This document shows positions 10,896 to 21,415 of a DNA stretch of 64,000 bases, piece after piece. This DNA comes from Candida dubliniensis CD36 (lineage: Eukaryota; Ascomycota; Pichiomycetes; Serinales; Debaryomycetaceae). A model generated the notes under the pieces. The model searched no databases, had not been told where the DNA came from, and worked only from the letters and a program-made list of their open reading frames with translations. The stretch covers positions 1,612,001 through 1,676,000 of the forward strand of contig NC_012860.1 of assembly GCF_000026945.1 (NCBI RefSeq), written 5' to 3'. Numbering within the stretch: the first letter of the stretch is position 1; the number at the start of each line of letters is the position of its first letter. Position numbers and translations under genes: made by a program.

Positions 10896-11415
10896 ACTAT
10901 ATTATTAAGTTCTACGTACTAGTGTATATTCGTAAATGCGTCTGTTTATCGAATAAAGAAAGAATATATAACGAGTGATTTTAACAATTGTTGATGAAAT
11001 GAAATTAAAACTTCTTCAAAGACAAGTAACATTAGTATAGAAAATAACGGAAAAGAAACTAAAAAAAAAAAACAAAAAACAAAAGAAAAGACCTATAAAC
11101 TATAATAAACTGATTAAAAATACCAAAGTTATAACACATGCATTGAAAATAATGAAAATCTAATCTAATGTCCTTGTTCAAAGAAATGAAAATAAAAATA
11201 AAAAAAAAAAGACGACGGAAGAAAGAAAGAAATGTTGAAGGTAAGTAAGGGGCCCAAAAAATTAAAGAAAACCCAAGAGTGTATTTTCTTTAAAAAAAAT
11301 AAATCATAACAAAACAAGTCCATAAACATAAATACATAAATAACGACAAAGCAAATGAATTTATTTGAATTCAGAATTCAATTAACTCGTTCTTTCTTTC
11401 ACTCTCTATATATCT
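10896..11415. other. Convergent STU1 / CPH1 3' intergenic region
   Basis: About 0.5 kb of AT-rich sequence with many A runs between the STU1 and CPH1 stop codons. No coding or RNA signal was recognised; presumably the 3' UTRs of both genes. Confidence 0.6.
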
Positions 11416-11709
11416 CTATGTTTGAGATTGTTTTACTTCTTCTTTATTGATTACTTTTGTGACTTTTGAATTCACAACATCATTTAATGATCCATACAGA
11501 GTTTTATCTTTATTATGGTTATTATTATTATTATCGTGTGATTTCTTCGTAATCCCACCACCATTGGATGCTAAATTCTTGTTATTATTATTATTGTTGA
11601 ACGAGTGTGTTTGTTTTTTCTTTTTGGTCATTGTAGAAGAATGTTGTTGCTGCTGTTGCTGCTGTTGATGCTGTTGTTGTCTCAACATGCCTTGATATCC
11701 CATGGCAAT

Positions 11710-11741
<32 letters not shown>

Positions 11742-13434
11742 GCTGTTGTTGGTGAGGCGGAATCATTCCAATCATGGCACCATTGGAATTCATATATTGA
11801 TAAGGCACCATTTCGTGTTCATTCATTACCATATATGACTGGTTAATAGGTATAGGAAACCCAGAAGCATCATACATTGGAGCAGCGGTAGCAGCAGCAA
11901 TTGCGCCAGAATTATTGGTCCAATATTCACTTTCAGGATGAACAACATTATACAGCACGGGTATTTCTGCTGGATAAAAAGCATTTCCAGTTGCTTGATC
12001 GTAATATTGTTGTGGTTGACCACCATTACCAGTGGCACCAGCGCCAGCAGCACCACCGGAAGCATGTGGTACTGCCTTTAAATAAGTTGGGGTGGCGATT
12101 TGTCGAGTGGCAAACTGATTGGTATATTTTGCTGAAATTGGCGGCACAAACCCAGCATTAGCAGCAGATGAGTCATTTTGATAAGCAGGAAAAAATTCTT
12201 CTCCACCATTGGCACTCTGTAGTGAGAAAAATTTAGCAGCTGATTTCGGTTGTAATAATCCTGATATTGTTGATGATGATATTGGAGGTAGTGGAGTCCT
12301 TATTGGTTGAGCTTGTTCAATTAAGTATTCATCGTTAAATGCAACTTGGTTTGATGTTGCTGCCGTTCCAGTTGTATTTCCACCTGTGGTTACACCAAGA
12401 CCAGGAGGTATAAATAGTGTTGCATCCAAGAAGGAATCGTAGTTGTCTTCAATCATATTTGCATAACTTCCTGCTTGATAATTTGCATCCAAGGTTATAT
12501 AATCTTCAGAATTTTGACTAGTTTGATTGATATAATCCAATGGGAAATCGTCTTCATAATCTGAACTTGCTTTGTATTGGCTTGGTGTAGCTTCATTGAG
12601 GAATCCGAATTCGTCTCTACCTCGGGCAGTTGTAGTGTATTCTGGTGATGATTTTTCACTAGCATTACTTTGTTTGGTGGATGCGGCCTCATTGTTGTTA
12701 TTGTGGTGCATGGAGGTTGCATTATCGGCACCACCAGAAGTGGTATTATTATTCAATCCTGACGATGCACCGGTGTCAGTTAAAGTGCTAGCAGTATTAG
12801 AAGTAGAGTTTGTGGCTGTTTCATTGATTCTCTTTTGTGTTTCCATGTGTTTCCCTAATTGGGTGTACAAACTGGAAGACTCATCATAATGAAACGATAA
12901 TGCTGGTTCTCTATGGGCCAATGTAGTTGGTCTTTGACCCATTTTTTCCTTTTTCAAATCTCGTTCCAAGGCATCTGCCATTAATTTGTCATGAGGAACA
13001 TTGAACCAAAAAAACACTTTTTGTTTCTTTTGTGTTCTTAAACAAGAATTTTTAAATAAGAACTCTAAAAACTCTGATCGAGGAGGTTCCAAAATTGCAT
13101 CAGCACCACATTTTAAATTTCTTAAATCGGAGAAAATACCTTCTTCAAACTTTTTCCGATCAATTATTTTCCTTCCAAAATGTTCAAATTTATAAACAAT
13201 ACAACGTACAATATCGGTACCAGTGATAAAATATAAGTTGTTCCAATAAACACAACTAACAAAACCTTCATCATGATTTAAATAGTATCTTCTAATCACT
13301 TGATTCTCTTGCCAATTGGCTGGAGCAGTGGCTAAAAAGAATTTTAAATCTTCAATTAGTCTTAATGATTCCTTTACCAGTTGAGTTGGTACGAGTGAGG
13401 TGGTATCACCATTGTATGTTTTAGTGATTGACAT
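11416..13434 (-). CDS. CPH1: Ste12-type transcription factor of mating and filamentation
   Basis: 672 residues. The first roughly 180 residues are the STE homeodomain-like DNA-binding region: RRYYLNHDEGFVSCVYWNN, the GTDIVRCI segment, and KVFFWFNVPHDKLMADALERD at its end. The rest is Asn/Ser/Gly/Gln-rich, with a poly-Q run coded at about 11711-11751 and a second Q/H stretch just after it. I see no C2H2 fingers, unlike filamentous-fungal Ste12 proteins. In C. albicans Cph1 acts below the Cek1 MAP kinase in hyphal growth and in mating of opaque cells, binding TGAAACA-like elements. I recall a reference length near 656; different Q-tract lengths could explain the difference. KSP1 is next upstream on the same strand, as STE12 and KSP1 are close in S. 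cerevisiae. Confidence 0.93.
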
Positions 13435-16167
13435 GGTGAATGAAAGTATTAAACAGTTATGTTAACAAATCTGCAAGTGAAGGGAGAACAACAAGTAAAA
13501 AAAAGTATATTGAACTAAGAAGTAATGAATATTCTGTTGTTAGGTTGGTAAGGGTTGATAGAAACGTGCTATATCCAATGCTTTGTTGATAATGATAATA
13601 TAATGCGACACTGAATATAAAATTGTAATTCAATGTGTCAAAATAGCCCCAATATTTGAAATTTGTCGTAATACAATTGATTAACAATATGGGGCAGGTA
13701 ATATTGATAAGATATGGAGGTGTATTTCGAGGCAGAATGGGAGGAGAATAGGTCTAAGGTTGTCTCTATGTTTTGTAATTTCTTTTTGATTGTCAAACTA
13801 AAACAAAAACAAATAAAACCCTTGTTTGAAATCAACTCAAAAAATTTGAATCTGTCACACAATTTTAGTTAATATTGTAAGTGTATTGAGAATGCGTGTG
13901 TCAGTGACGAGAAAAAAAAAAAAAAAAAAGGGTAACAGTTTGTTAGATCTTCCCTTTCTTGCCTGGATTATAAAAATATATGATGAAACTTGTAAAGAAA
14001 TATGAAATCAGTGATTTTGAAACAGTTTTATATCTTTTGATGTATTTAAGTTTAAAACAAATTCCCCCCCAAAAAGAAAATAAAACTATTAGTTTAAGTT
14101 ATGATTTATAAACAACAAGAACAACAAATGTAAACCAAGAATGTTTATACCTCTCAAGGGAATTTTATTATGGGAAAAATAATTTTCGTGTTGATGAAAA
14201 CAAAAACAAAAACAAAAAAAACTTCACGAGGGAAATTATAAAATTGAAAATTGAAATTATAAAATTGTAAATCCAAATCTAAACCTGAAATTAATACCAA
14301 CTATAAATTCTCTTTGACGTTTCTCTTTTCTTTTCTTTTCTTTTCTGGATGTTGGATGTTGTTATTAGTTTATGATTCTAGATTCTAGATTAATTTCTTT
14401 ATAACTTTAACCAAACTAACAATAATTATTCTTAAGGAGTGGTGAACACGATATTATTTCTAAACTAGATTGTTGAAAATCAAGATACAATAGATGCGAT
14501 AAGTGAACGCGTAGTGCATACAACTGGAAACAAATATACTAATGGAATGTTAATAGGGGACCAAATTAACCAATGTCTTCTTATGTTTTTTTTGACTAAT
14601 AAGATTTTCTTTCTGAATGAATTCAAAGAAATATAGGATGAGTCGTGCCTGTGACGTGGCGTGTGTCAAAAACCCTTTGATTGGTTGTTGCTGTTAAAGA
14701 TTATGATTCTTTGATTTCTCCGTTTGAGGTGAAGATCGTTATGGAAACGAAATGAAATGAAACAGACTAAGATTCAAAAAAAAATAGATATATATAAAAT
14801 TCTCTGTTAATAATTGTAAGAAAAATGTGTTTTGAAATTTTTAATTGAAACACTTTTGATTTATATTTATATTTATATATACTAGTTTTTCCAACCGAGA
14901 GAGTGTGTGTGAAGTATTGTTGTTGTTGTTGTTGTTGAGTTTACTTATGTGGTCTATATACAATTAGTTTGGTTGGTTGGTTATTGGTTGTTGGTTGAGT
15001 CGTGTTTCAGAAATTCAAACCTGAAACAATTCTTTTTTTTTTTCTTCTTCTTGTTTTTTTTTTTTTAGAACATCCATACACACACTCTTTGGAGAGTGGA
15101 AAAAGTTTAATTAAAAAACAACAACAGTGGGACTGTGAGACTAGAACCAAATTTCAATTCCAATTCCAATTTAAACTTTTTAGTGTACTCGTAATCAAAA
15201 AGAATAATAACCACAGTTTGTGTTCCAATTTTGATATTGATATTGATTTTGATTTTGATTTGATTTTTGACAGAAGTTTTGATTAATAAAACCTCACACA
15301 ATATTCACCAATAATTTTTGTTCTTTATAGATCAACAAAGGATCAGATATGATACTAAAGAGTTGTTACAAGTATTGTTAATTCAAATAACTTATTGGAT
15401 TGACATAATATATATAATAGGGGTCGACGTCAATTGTTCTCTTTTTCTCATTTATTAGCCAATTTTTTTGGTCCAATCTTTGTTATAAGAATATGAAGAA
15501 GAGAATAAGTGGGTACAAGCATATACCAAAAAAAGACGCGAAGGGGCACAACTCAACAATACTTTAAGTATCAATTAGAGAAGTCGTTCCACACACACTT
15601 GTACAAATACAGACAGGACTAATCATACTATTTTGTAGGAAAATCAAGGGGGGATTTATTACTGTAAACTGGAAAATAATCTCCTAGATGGTAGCACATC
15701 TAATTCATTTAAGAATTTGTACAGTAGGGAAGGAAAAAAAAAAAGAAAGGGACCTACATAAAAGTGGTTCGAAAAAAGAGAATAGAATCGTCTATTTTTA
15801 TCCTATCTGAACGAACTAAAGATCGTCGGTATATTTCAACTTAACATAACCATCATCATCACCCACCAGAAGTAAAACAACATAATTAGAGTGCATATCA
15901 ACGACAAAGTATAGAATGGAAAAAAAAAAAAAAAAATTCGTTAAATTTGAGCGTAAATATATATATAAATTTGTAAAGTTATAAAAACAACCCCCCCGCC
16001 CCAAAAACAACAACATATAAATCAAGAAACAATCCAACCATACACCATCATACTAACTAAAGATTTGAAATAGAAAAAAGTAAACCAAACCATAGAAAAA
16101 AAAAAAAAAAAAGAAAAAGAAAAAAGGAAAAAAAATCATAGTAATCAACTTTAATAACCACTCCTTT
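13435..16167. promoter_or_regulatory. Long CPH1 upstream region (and KSP1 3' region)
   Basis: 2.7 kb without a supported gene between the CPH1 start and the KSP1 stop. Five copies of TGAAACA, the Ste12 pheromone-response consensus, are visible: 14018-14024, 14758-14764, 14846-14852 and 15022-15028 on the plus strand, and 15003-15009 on the minus strand. An ACGCGT hexamer lies at 14507-14512. Microsatellites include a TTG run near 14917-14938 and GATTTT repeats near 15228-15265. A C run lies at 15991-16002. The length suggests a long leader and promoter, as is common for Candida morphogenesis regulators (inference). Confidence 0.6.
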
Positions 16168-19023
16168 TTAATCATAATCACACCAATCTTTTCTAAATGA
16201 AGAAACCAATTCAAGACCAACAGGAATCAGCTTATCAAAGCGATTTTTATTGACTTCTTGAACATGGCTTTGATGATGATTCTTTAATTCTGTCAAAGGA
16301 CTGGAAACGGGTCTAGAACCGCCGTTGCCATTGGCAAATTCTAAACTATTTTTTCTTTCATTAACCGATTTTCTAAACGAGGCAATTCCAGTAGCACCAG
16401 CAACATTTGTACCAGTACCATTTGCAGCACCATGTGATGATGAAACTGAATTTCTTCTAAATGGTGGAACATATTTACCATTGTTGTTAGTGTTGATATT
16501 ACCACCATTAACTGAATTTGTTTGGTTCGGCAATGAGTTGGTATTATTTGAAGTCAATGATAATTCATTACCAAAAATTGCTCCTGCTCTTCTATTGCCA
16601 TTCAACATCCACGAAGTAGAAAAAGAAGTAGAGTTTCTTCTACCATGACCAGCTTGACCGTGAGCTTGACCTTGAGCATTTACTCCAGGTGTAGTAGTTG
16701 CAGTACTTGGGTGATGCAGATGAATAAACCCTGCTTCAGGCTTTGAATTCCTCTTGTGCAGAAAATCGCCTGCAACATTCAAATGATAATCATGATGACC
16801 ATTACCAATATCGTCTATATGATTTCCATATTGATTATCATTATCACCATTTCTTGGTATGTCAAAATCTCCTTCCAAATGGAACACTTCATCGTAATCA
16901 TTATTCAAATTCAAATGATCCAAGTCTTCATTTAATGGTTCAATTGCTGGTGATTTTTGATAAGTTGGCGATCTCAAATAAGGTGGGATATATTTCCCAG
17001 AATTAGATATATTGGATCCAACATTGCCATTACCATTGGCACTACCATTAACAATTTGACCCATTGTACTTCCATGATGTAATGCAGGATAATTTGATGT
17101 CAAAGTGTCTGGAGCGCCTCCATTGGCATTAGTATTATTACCACCATTTATGACACTTCTTTTCAATTTAGATGTAGAATACAGTCTAGATTTTCTCTTA
17201 CCCCGGTGATGATTATGGGAATCATTATTTGTAGAATGTGGATACTGATTGTATACATGTTGTTGTTGATGATACCCGGTTTTACGTTTATGATTATTAT
17301 TCTTTTTCCAAGTTCTCTTTTTGTATCGTTGAGGAGGTGAATGTTTTTTATAACCATCCGCAAATGAAGATTGCTTACCAAATTTCTGTTCTCCATATTT
17401 GTCCAAATAATGATTGAAAACCGATTTTGGAGTGAAAAAATCTTCTCGGTTAAACTTGTTATTATGGTTGTTATTATTATAACTGTTACCATTGTAATTA
17501 GTATTGAAACCAGTACTTCCGGTATTATTAAAACGATTGTTCATCATGTACGAGTTTTGATTATATGAAGCAACATTCAATGGTTTCCTGGTATTACGAT
17601 GGAACTTGAATCCAGCAGTTCCATGTATTGGTATAGGTTTCAAATCAGTATTTGTAGATAACAATGCATCAGCTCTACGATTATGAGGCATTGGTGGTGA
17701 GTTATCAACTGGTGATTTTGGCAAACTAGATTTATGAACATAAACTTGAGGAGCTGGAATATTTTCCAGTTCTTGATTAGCCATAGCTCCATTAGAAATC
17801 GGTGTTGTTGGTGTTGCTGGAGTAGCCTTGATTTCCACTAATTTTTGAGGTGAAACCGATAACTTGTCTTCATACTCATCGAAAAACCCAAATTCTTCCA
17901 GATCTTCTTCTTCTTCTTCTTCTTCATTGTGGTCATTGTTATCATCATCCTCATAATACTCACCATCACCTCTTCCTTGTCTTTCTTCTTCTAATTCGCC
18001 ATCGTCATCATCATATTCACTGGCCCAATATTCTTCATCGATAGTAAAGTACCGTAACAGCATCAATTCATCCAAAAATCCCTTTAAATCTCTATTATCA
18101 GGATCAATGGTTAAACTAAATCTCAATACTGAAAATAAATCACCGCTCATAGTCGAAAAAATATCAAATAACGCTTCCCTGTTGTTAACAAATTGAATAA
18201 ATCTTTTATCAGAATAATTTGCAACTTGAAACGGATTTTTATGGAAAACCAAGGTTAACAAAATGACTCCAACGGACCAAATATCAATTTTGGAAGCATC
18301 ATAAGATTCTAAATTATTATCAAACAATTCTGGAGCCATATATCTTTCTGATCCAATATCAAATTCATCTTTGTTTGTGACAATTTTCGAGGTTGTAGCT
18401 AACCCCCAATCACAAATCTTAATGGACCAATCTTCAGCAATTAAAATATTCTCTGGTTTCAAATCACGATGATAAACCCCACGAGAATGACAATAATCAA
18501 CTGCAGTTAGGATTTGTTGGAAAACATCTTTGATATCTGGAGTTGTAACCGGACCATTACCACTATGAATTGCTTCATACAAGTCGCCTCGGGAACAGAA
18601 TTCCAAAATCAAACAAGTATCAAAATGATCATACAATTTAGAAATATGAGGATGATCACCAAGGATTTTATGAAACTTGATTTCCTTTTGTGCCTCATTA
18701 TATAAGGTATTGAAAATGGATTCTCTTTTTGGTTTACTGACATTGGAATTTTGTTGCAGATCATGACTATCAGATTCATCTTGTTTGCTTCCATTATTTC
18801 TCATTTTGGCAGGACTTGAGGATGGTCTTGATGTAGTTTCAAGAAGTTTATGTTCCTTTTTATAATCAACCGGATAGATGAATTTAACAGCAACCAAACA
18901 GTTATTATTACGCGTATCTTTGGCGACGGATACTAATCCATACGAGCCTTCACTTATATCATTGACTTTAAGATATCGATCTCGCAATAGTTCGCCCTTG
19001 TCATATTGTTCAAATTGTTCCAT
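16168..19023 (-). CDS. KSP1: Ser/Thr protein kinase, Ksp1 family
   Basis: 951 residues. The kinase domain spans about 17-335: glycine loop EGSYGLVS, VAVKF with Lys47, catalytic HRDLKPEN (Asp187), the metal-binding motif as DWG (205-207) instead of DFG, and YMAPELF. A Ser/Asn-rich insert of about 55 residues separates the lysine strand from the C helix. After the kinase come an acidic stretch (about 340-395, runs of D and E) and a long Asn/Gly/His-rich tail with two copies of a GKYxPPxxR motif. S. cerevisiae Ksp1 is a TORC1/PKA-linked kinase that restrains autophagy and supports filamentous growth; its gene lies close to STE12, matching CPH1 here. Assignment rests on the kinase domain with a long tail plus that neighbourhood. 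Confidence 0.85.
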   Translation of the reverse strand: MEQFEQYDKGELLRDRYLKVNDISEGSYGLVSVAKDTRNNNCLVAVKFIYPVDYKKEHKLLETTSRPSSSPAKMRNNGSKQDESDSHDLQQNSNVSKPKRESIFNTLYNEAQKEIKFHKILGDHPHISKLYDHFDTCLILEFCSRGDLYEAIHSGNGPVTTPDIKDVFQQILTAVDYCHSRGVYHRDLKPENILIAEDWSIKICDWGLATTSKIVTNKDEFDIGSERYMAPELFDNNLESYDASKIDIWSVGVILLTLVFHKNPFQVANYSDKRFIQFVNNREALFDIFSTMSGDLFSVLRFSLTIDPDNRDLKGFLDELMLLRYFTIDEEYWASEYDDDDGELEEERQGRGDGEYYEDDDNNDHNEEEEEEEDLEEFGFFDEYEDKLSVSPQKLVEIKATPATPTTPISNGAMANQELENIPAPQVYVHKSSLPKSPVDNSPPMPHNRRADALLSTNTDLKPIPIHGTAGFKFHRNTRKPLNVASYNQNSYMMNNRFNNTGSTGFNTNYNGNSYNNNNHNNKFNREDFFTPKSVFNHYLDKYGEQKFGKQSSFADGYKKHSPPQRYKKRTWKKNNNHKRKTGYHQQQHVYNQYPHSTNNDSHNHHRGKRKSRLYSTSKLKRSVINGGNNTNANGGAPDTLTSNYPALHHGSTMGQIVNGSANGNGNVGSNISNSGKYIPPYLRSPTYQKSPAIEPLNEDLDHLNLNNDYDEVFHLEGDFDIPRNGDNDNQYGNHIDDIGNGHHDYHLNVAGDFLHKRNSKPEAGFIHLHHPSTATTTPGVNAQGQAHGQAGHGRRNSTSFSTSWMLNGNRRAGAIFGNELSLTSNNTNSLPNQTNSVNGGNINTNNNGKYVPPFRRNSVSSSHGAANGTGTNVAGATGIASFRKSVNERKNSLEFANGNGGSRPVSSPLTELKNHHQSHVQEVNKNRFDKLIPVGLELVSSFRKDWCDYD

Positions 19024-20658
19024 TGCTAAGTGAAATTGGTAAAGATAAACTATGAAATATAATTCAGCACTAAAAAATATAGTGGGGGAGATAATAACAC
19101 TAATAGCAGCAGCAGTAGTAGTAGTAGTAGTAGTCGTAAAATGGAGGAAAGACGATGTTAAAAAAAAAAAAGCTTCGGAATTAATAACCTAACTAAGTAA
19201 ATGCAATAAAAATTGTTCTATGATATCAAATATATGTTTATTGGTTTATGAATTGTTGTACTTTGTAAGTAAGTAAGTTCGTTTGATTGTGTGTTCGTTT
19301 GTTTCAATTTCGGAAATTTCGTAAAAAGTATAATATTAAATGGACATTAATTGGATAATAGTAGTTGATAATAAGTATAATAATAGTAATATGTAAATAA
19401 AAGAAAACCCAATGATGATGATGGTAATAACAAAAATGCAAGTAATATTGTTTGGTAATTTGGTTGATTAATCAACTAAAGAAATGAGACCAAGCAATGT
19501 TAAAATGTTGAATCAATGAGATGAATATGCAAAGATGACAATAACGTTAAAAACAAAAATAATAAAAGGCAAGATGATTTGATTAATATATATATAAAAA
19601 AAAAATGGAGGATCAAAAAAGACAAAAAAAGGTTGGGGGTAAAAGGGAGATAAGCAGCTAGTATAGGATACAATAACTTCCTTTTTCTTTTTCTTCTTTT
19701 TCTTCTTTTCTTATTTGTCTTTTGAGAATCAGATAGTTGAGATGAATGTATCTGTTGATAATATGAATATTGAAATGCTTGAAATAAATGAAAGAAAATG
19801 AAGAGAGAAGGTAATTAAAATATTTTTGTTGGGTTAGGTTTGCCTTTTGGAATGAGTATTTTTTCCTCTTAAATAAATATAAGAAGAACCAGAAGATGGG
19901 ATTTTGATCTGTTCGTTTTTTTTTTGGTCACACTCACACACACAAACAAATAAACAGAACAACAATCGCAAACAAAAAATTATCCTATTGTTATCAGCTT
20001 TTGGTCACACGTACACTCTCACACACTTTCTCCTATTTACTCTTTACTCTTTTTTTTTTCACTAACAATGAAAAAAAAAAAATGGAAAGTAGGCAAAAGA
20101 TTAGTTGAAATTGTAGAGCTGCCAAAAACCAAAAAGAAAAAAAAAGAAATGGAGAAGCCACCACACAATTCTGTAAGGGAAACCTTTCTTTGATATAAAT
20201 TAGTTATTGAATCAAATGAAATTCAAATCAAACCACTAAGCTCAAATGAAAGTAAAAGCAGTAAATATTAAATAATTAATATTTCCTAAATGAAGCTAAT
20301 GATTTTGGAAAGGGGAATTTGATAAAGTTATATTATGAAGAAAAAAAAAACAAAACAAAAAAGACAAAGAACCAAGAGAAAGTGAAAATAGAATGTATAT
20401 ATACAATAAAAGGGGTAAACCAGAAGGAAGAAGAAAGTAAATTACAAAATAATAAATATAAAGTCAAATTGTAATTATATTTGGTAGATGGATGGATGAA
20501 TGGATGAATGGGTGGTGGATAGTTGGTTAGGTTGGATTTGGGAAGATAGGAGAAGATTACTATGGTTGTAATAATAAAAGGTCGTGTACAACCAAACAGG
20601 AGACGTTTTTCTTTTTTTATTGTGGAGTCGATACATCATCATCATCATCCCTTATCGG
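19024..20658. promoter_or_regulatory. KSP1 upstream region
   Basis: Part of a 2.4-kb gap between divergent KSP1 and UBX5. It contains an AGC/AGT trinucleotide repeat at 19104-19134, a CT-rich tract at 19679-19710 and several A and T runs. No coding sequence of useful length was seen. Confidence 0.5.
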
Positions 20659-20853
20659 ATGAATAGTAGAAGTAGTAGTGTAAATGACACCAAAAAAAAC
20701 GCAACAAATCCCGCCGCCAACAATCCACATTTTAGTCAATTCCCCAACATGTTACTACCAATTTACCTCACAACCAACTCCTTATTATTATTATTATCAC
20801 TTCTTATAGTATATTGTTACAGAAAACCGTCTGATGCGTTATTTCATCATTGA
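20659..20853 (+). CDS. Possible small single-span membrane protein
   Basis: A 64-codon frame from ATG 20659 to TGA. The first 30 residues are polar (Ser/Asn/Lys), then a hydrophobic stretch beginning LLPIYL and continuing through LLLLLSLLIVY (about 32-53), then YRKPSD. That is the plan of a small single-pass protein with a basic flank after the membrane segment. I recognise no family. A second short frame follows at 20921-21085 (54 codons) and could be a separate small gene or noise. The long gap around it leaves room for a gene, but leucine-rich short frames are common here. Confidence 0.25.
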   Translation: MNSRSSSVNDTKKNATNPAANNPHFSQFPNMLLPIYLTTNSLLLLLSLLIVYCYRKPSDALFHH

Positions 20854-21415
20854 ATAAACAACCTTTCACTTTACTTGATTGACAATTTCAAATTTTTCAT
20901 TTCTCGTACCAATTGTATTGATGGTTTGCAATAAACAGAATCTTGGTGTGTCGATATACCCACCAAAAGGTTTTGCAATAGCTGTTAATTCTGCAGAAGA
21001 GATTTTCAAAAAATACAATATTCTAAACAACAAATATGTTACTACTCTACACAACCCAACAACCACAATGCCATTTTCATTCTAGTTAATTATATTATGT
21101 GGCGAAATAACAACTGCAAAACCTGAATAAAATGTCGTTAAACCTTGTCAAAGGCACACGACAAAATATAAAGTCTGATTCTGAACATTTCTCTGTCTCT
21201 TTCTTTCTTTGTCGTTCTCTTCTCTTCTGTTCGCTTTTTCCTTTGCATTTTCTTTTTCAGTACAATATTGTGTTTTCGACATTGTTTTGTTTCATAACTC
21301 AATATATATATATATATACTGATTTGCCATTAGCCCAACAAAATCTACTTAGTATTGAACAACTTCAATTCAGTATCTATCTACCACCCCCCCCCAAAGA
21401 AAATAAGTTTAAATC
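20854..21415. promoter_or_regulatory. UBX5 upstream region
   Basis: Contains a 54-codon frame at 20921-21085 of unknown value, a CT-rich stretch at 21190-21260, a TA run at 21301-21318 and a run of nine C at 21387-21395, about 20 bp before the UBX5 ATG and so probably in its 5' leader. Confidence 0.5.

Noticed and set aside
11447..11838. Leu- and Cys-rich frames antisense to CPH1
   Set aside because: They are the complement of the CAA/CAG repeats coding poly-Q and have no independent coding character.
16325..17006. Plus-strand frames across the KSP1 tail
   Set aside because: They mirror Asn/Gly-rich repeats of the kinase tail on the other strand.
20921..21085. CNKQN reading as a GTPase G4 motif (SRP receptor beta)
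   Set aside because: G1-G3 motifs are absent and the usual Asp is Asn.
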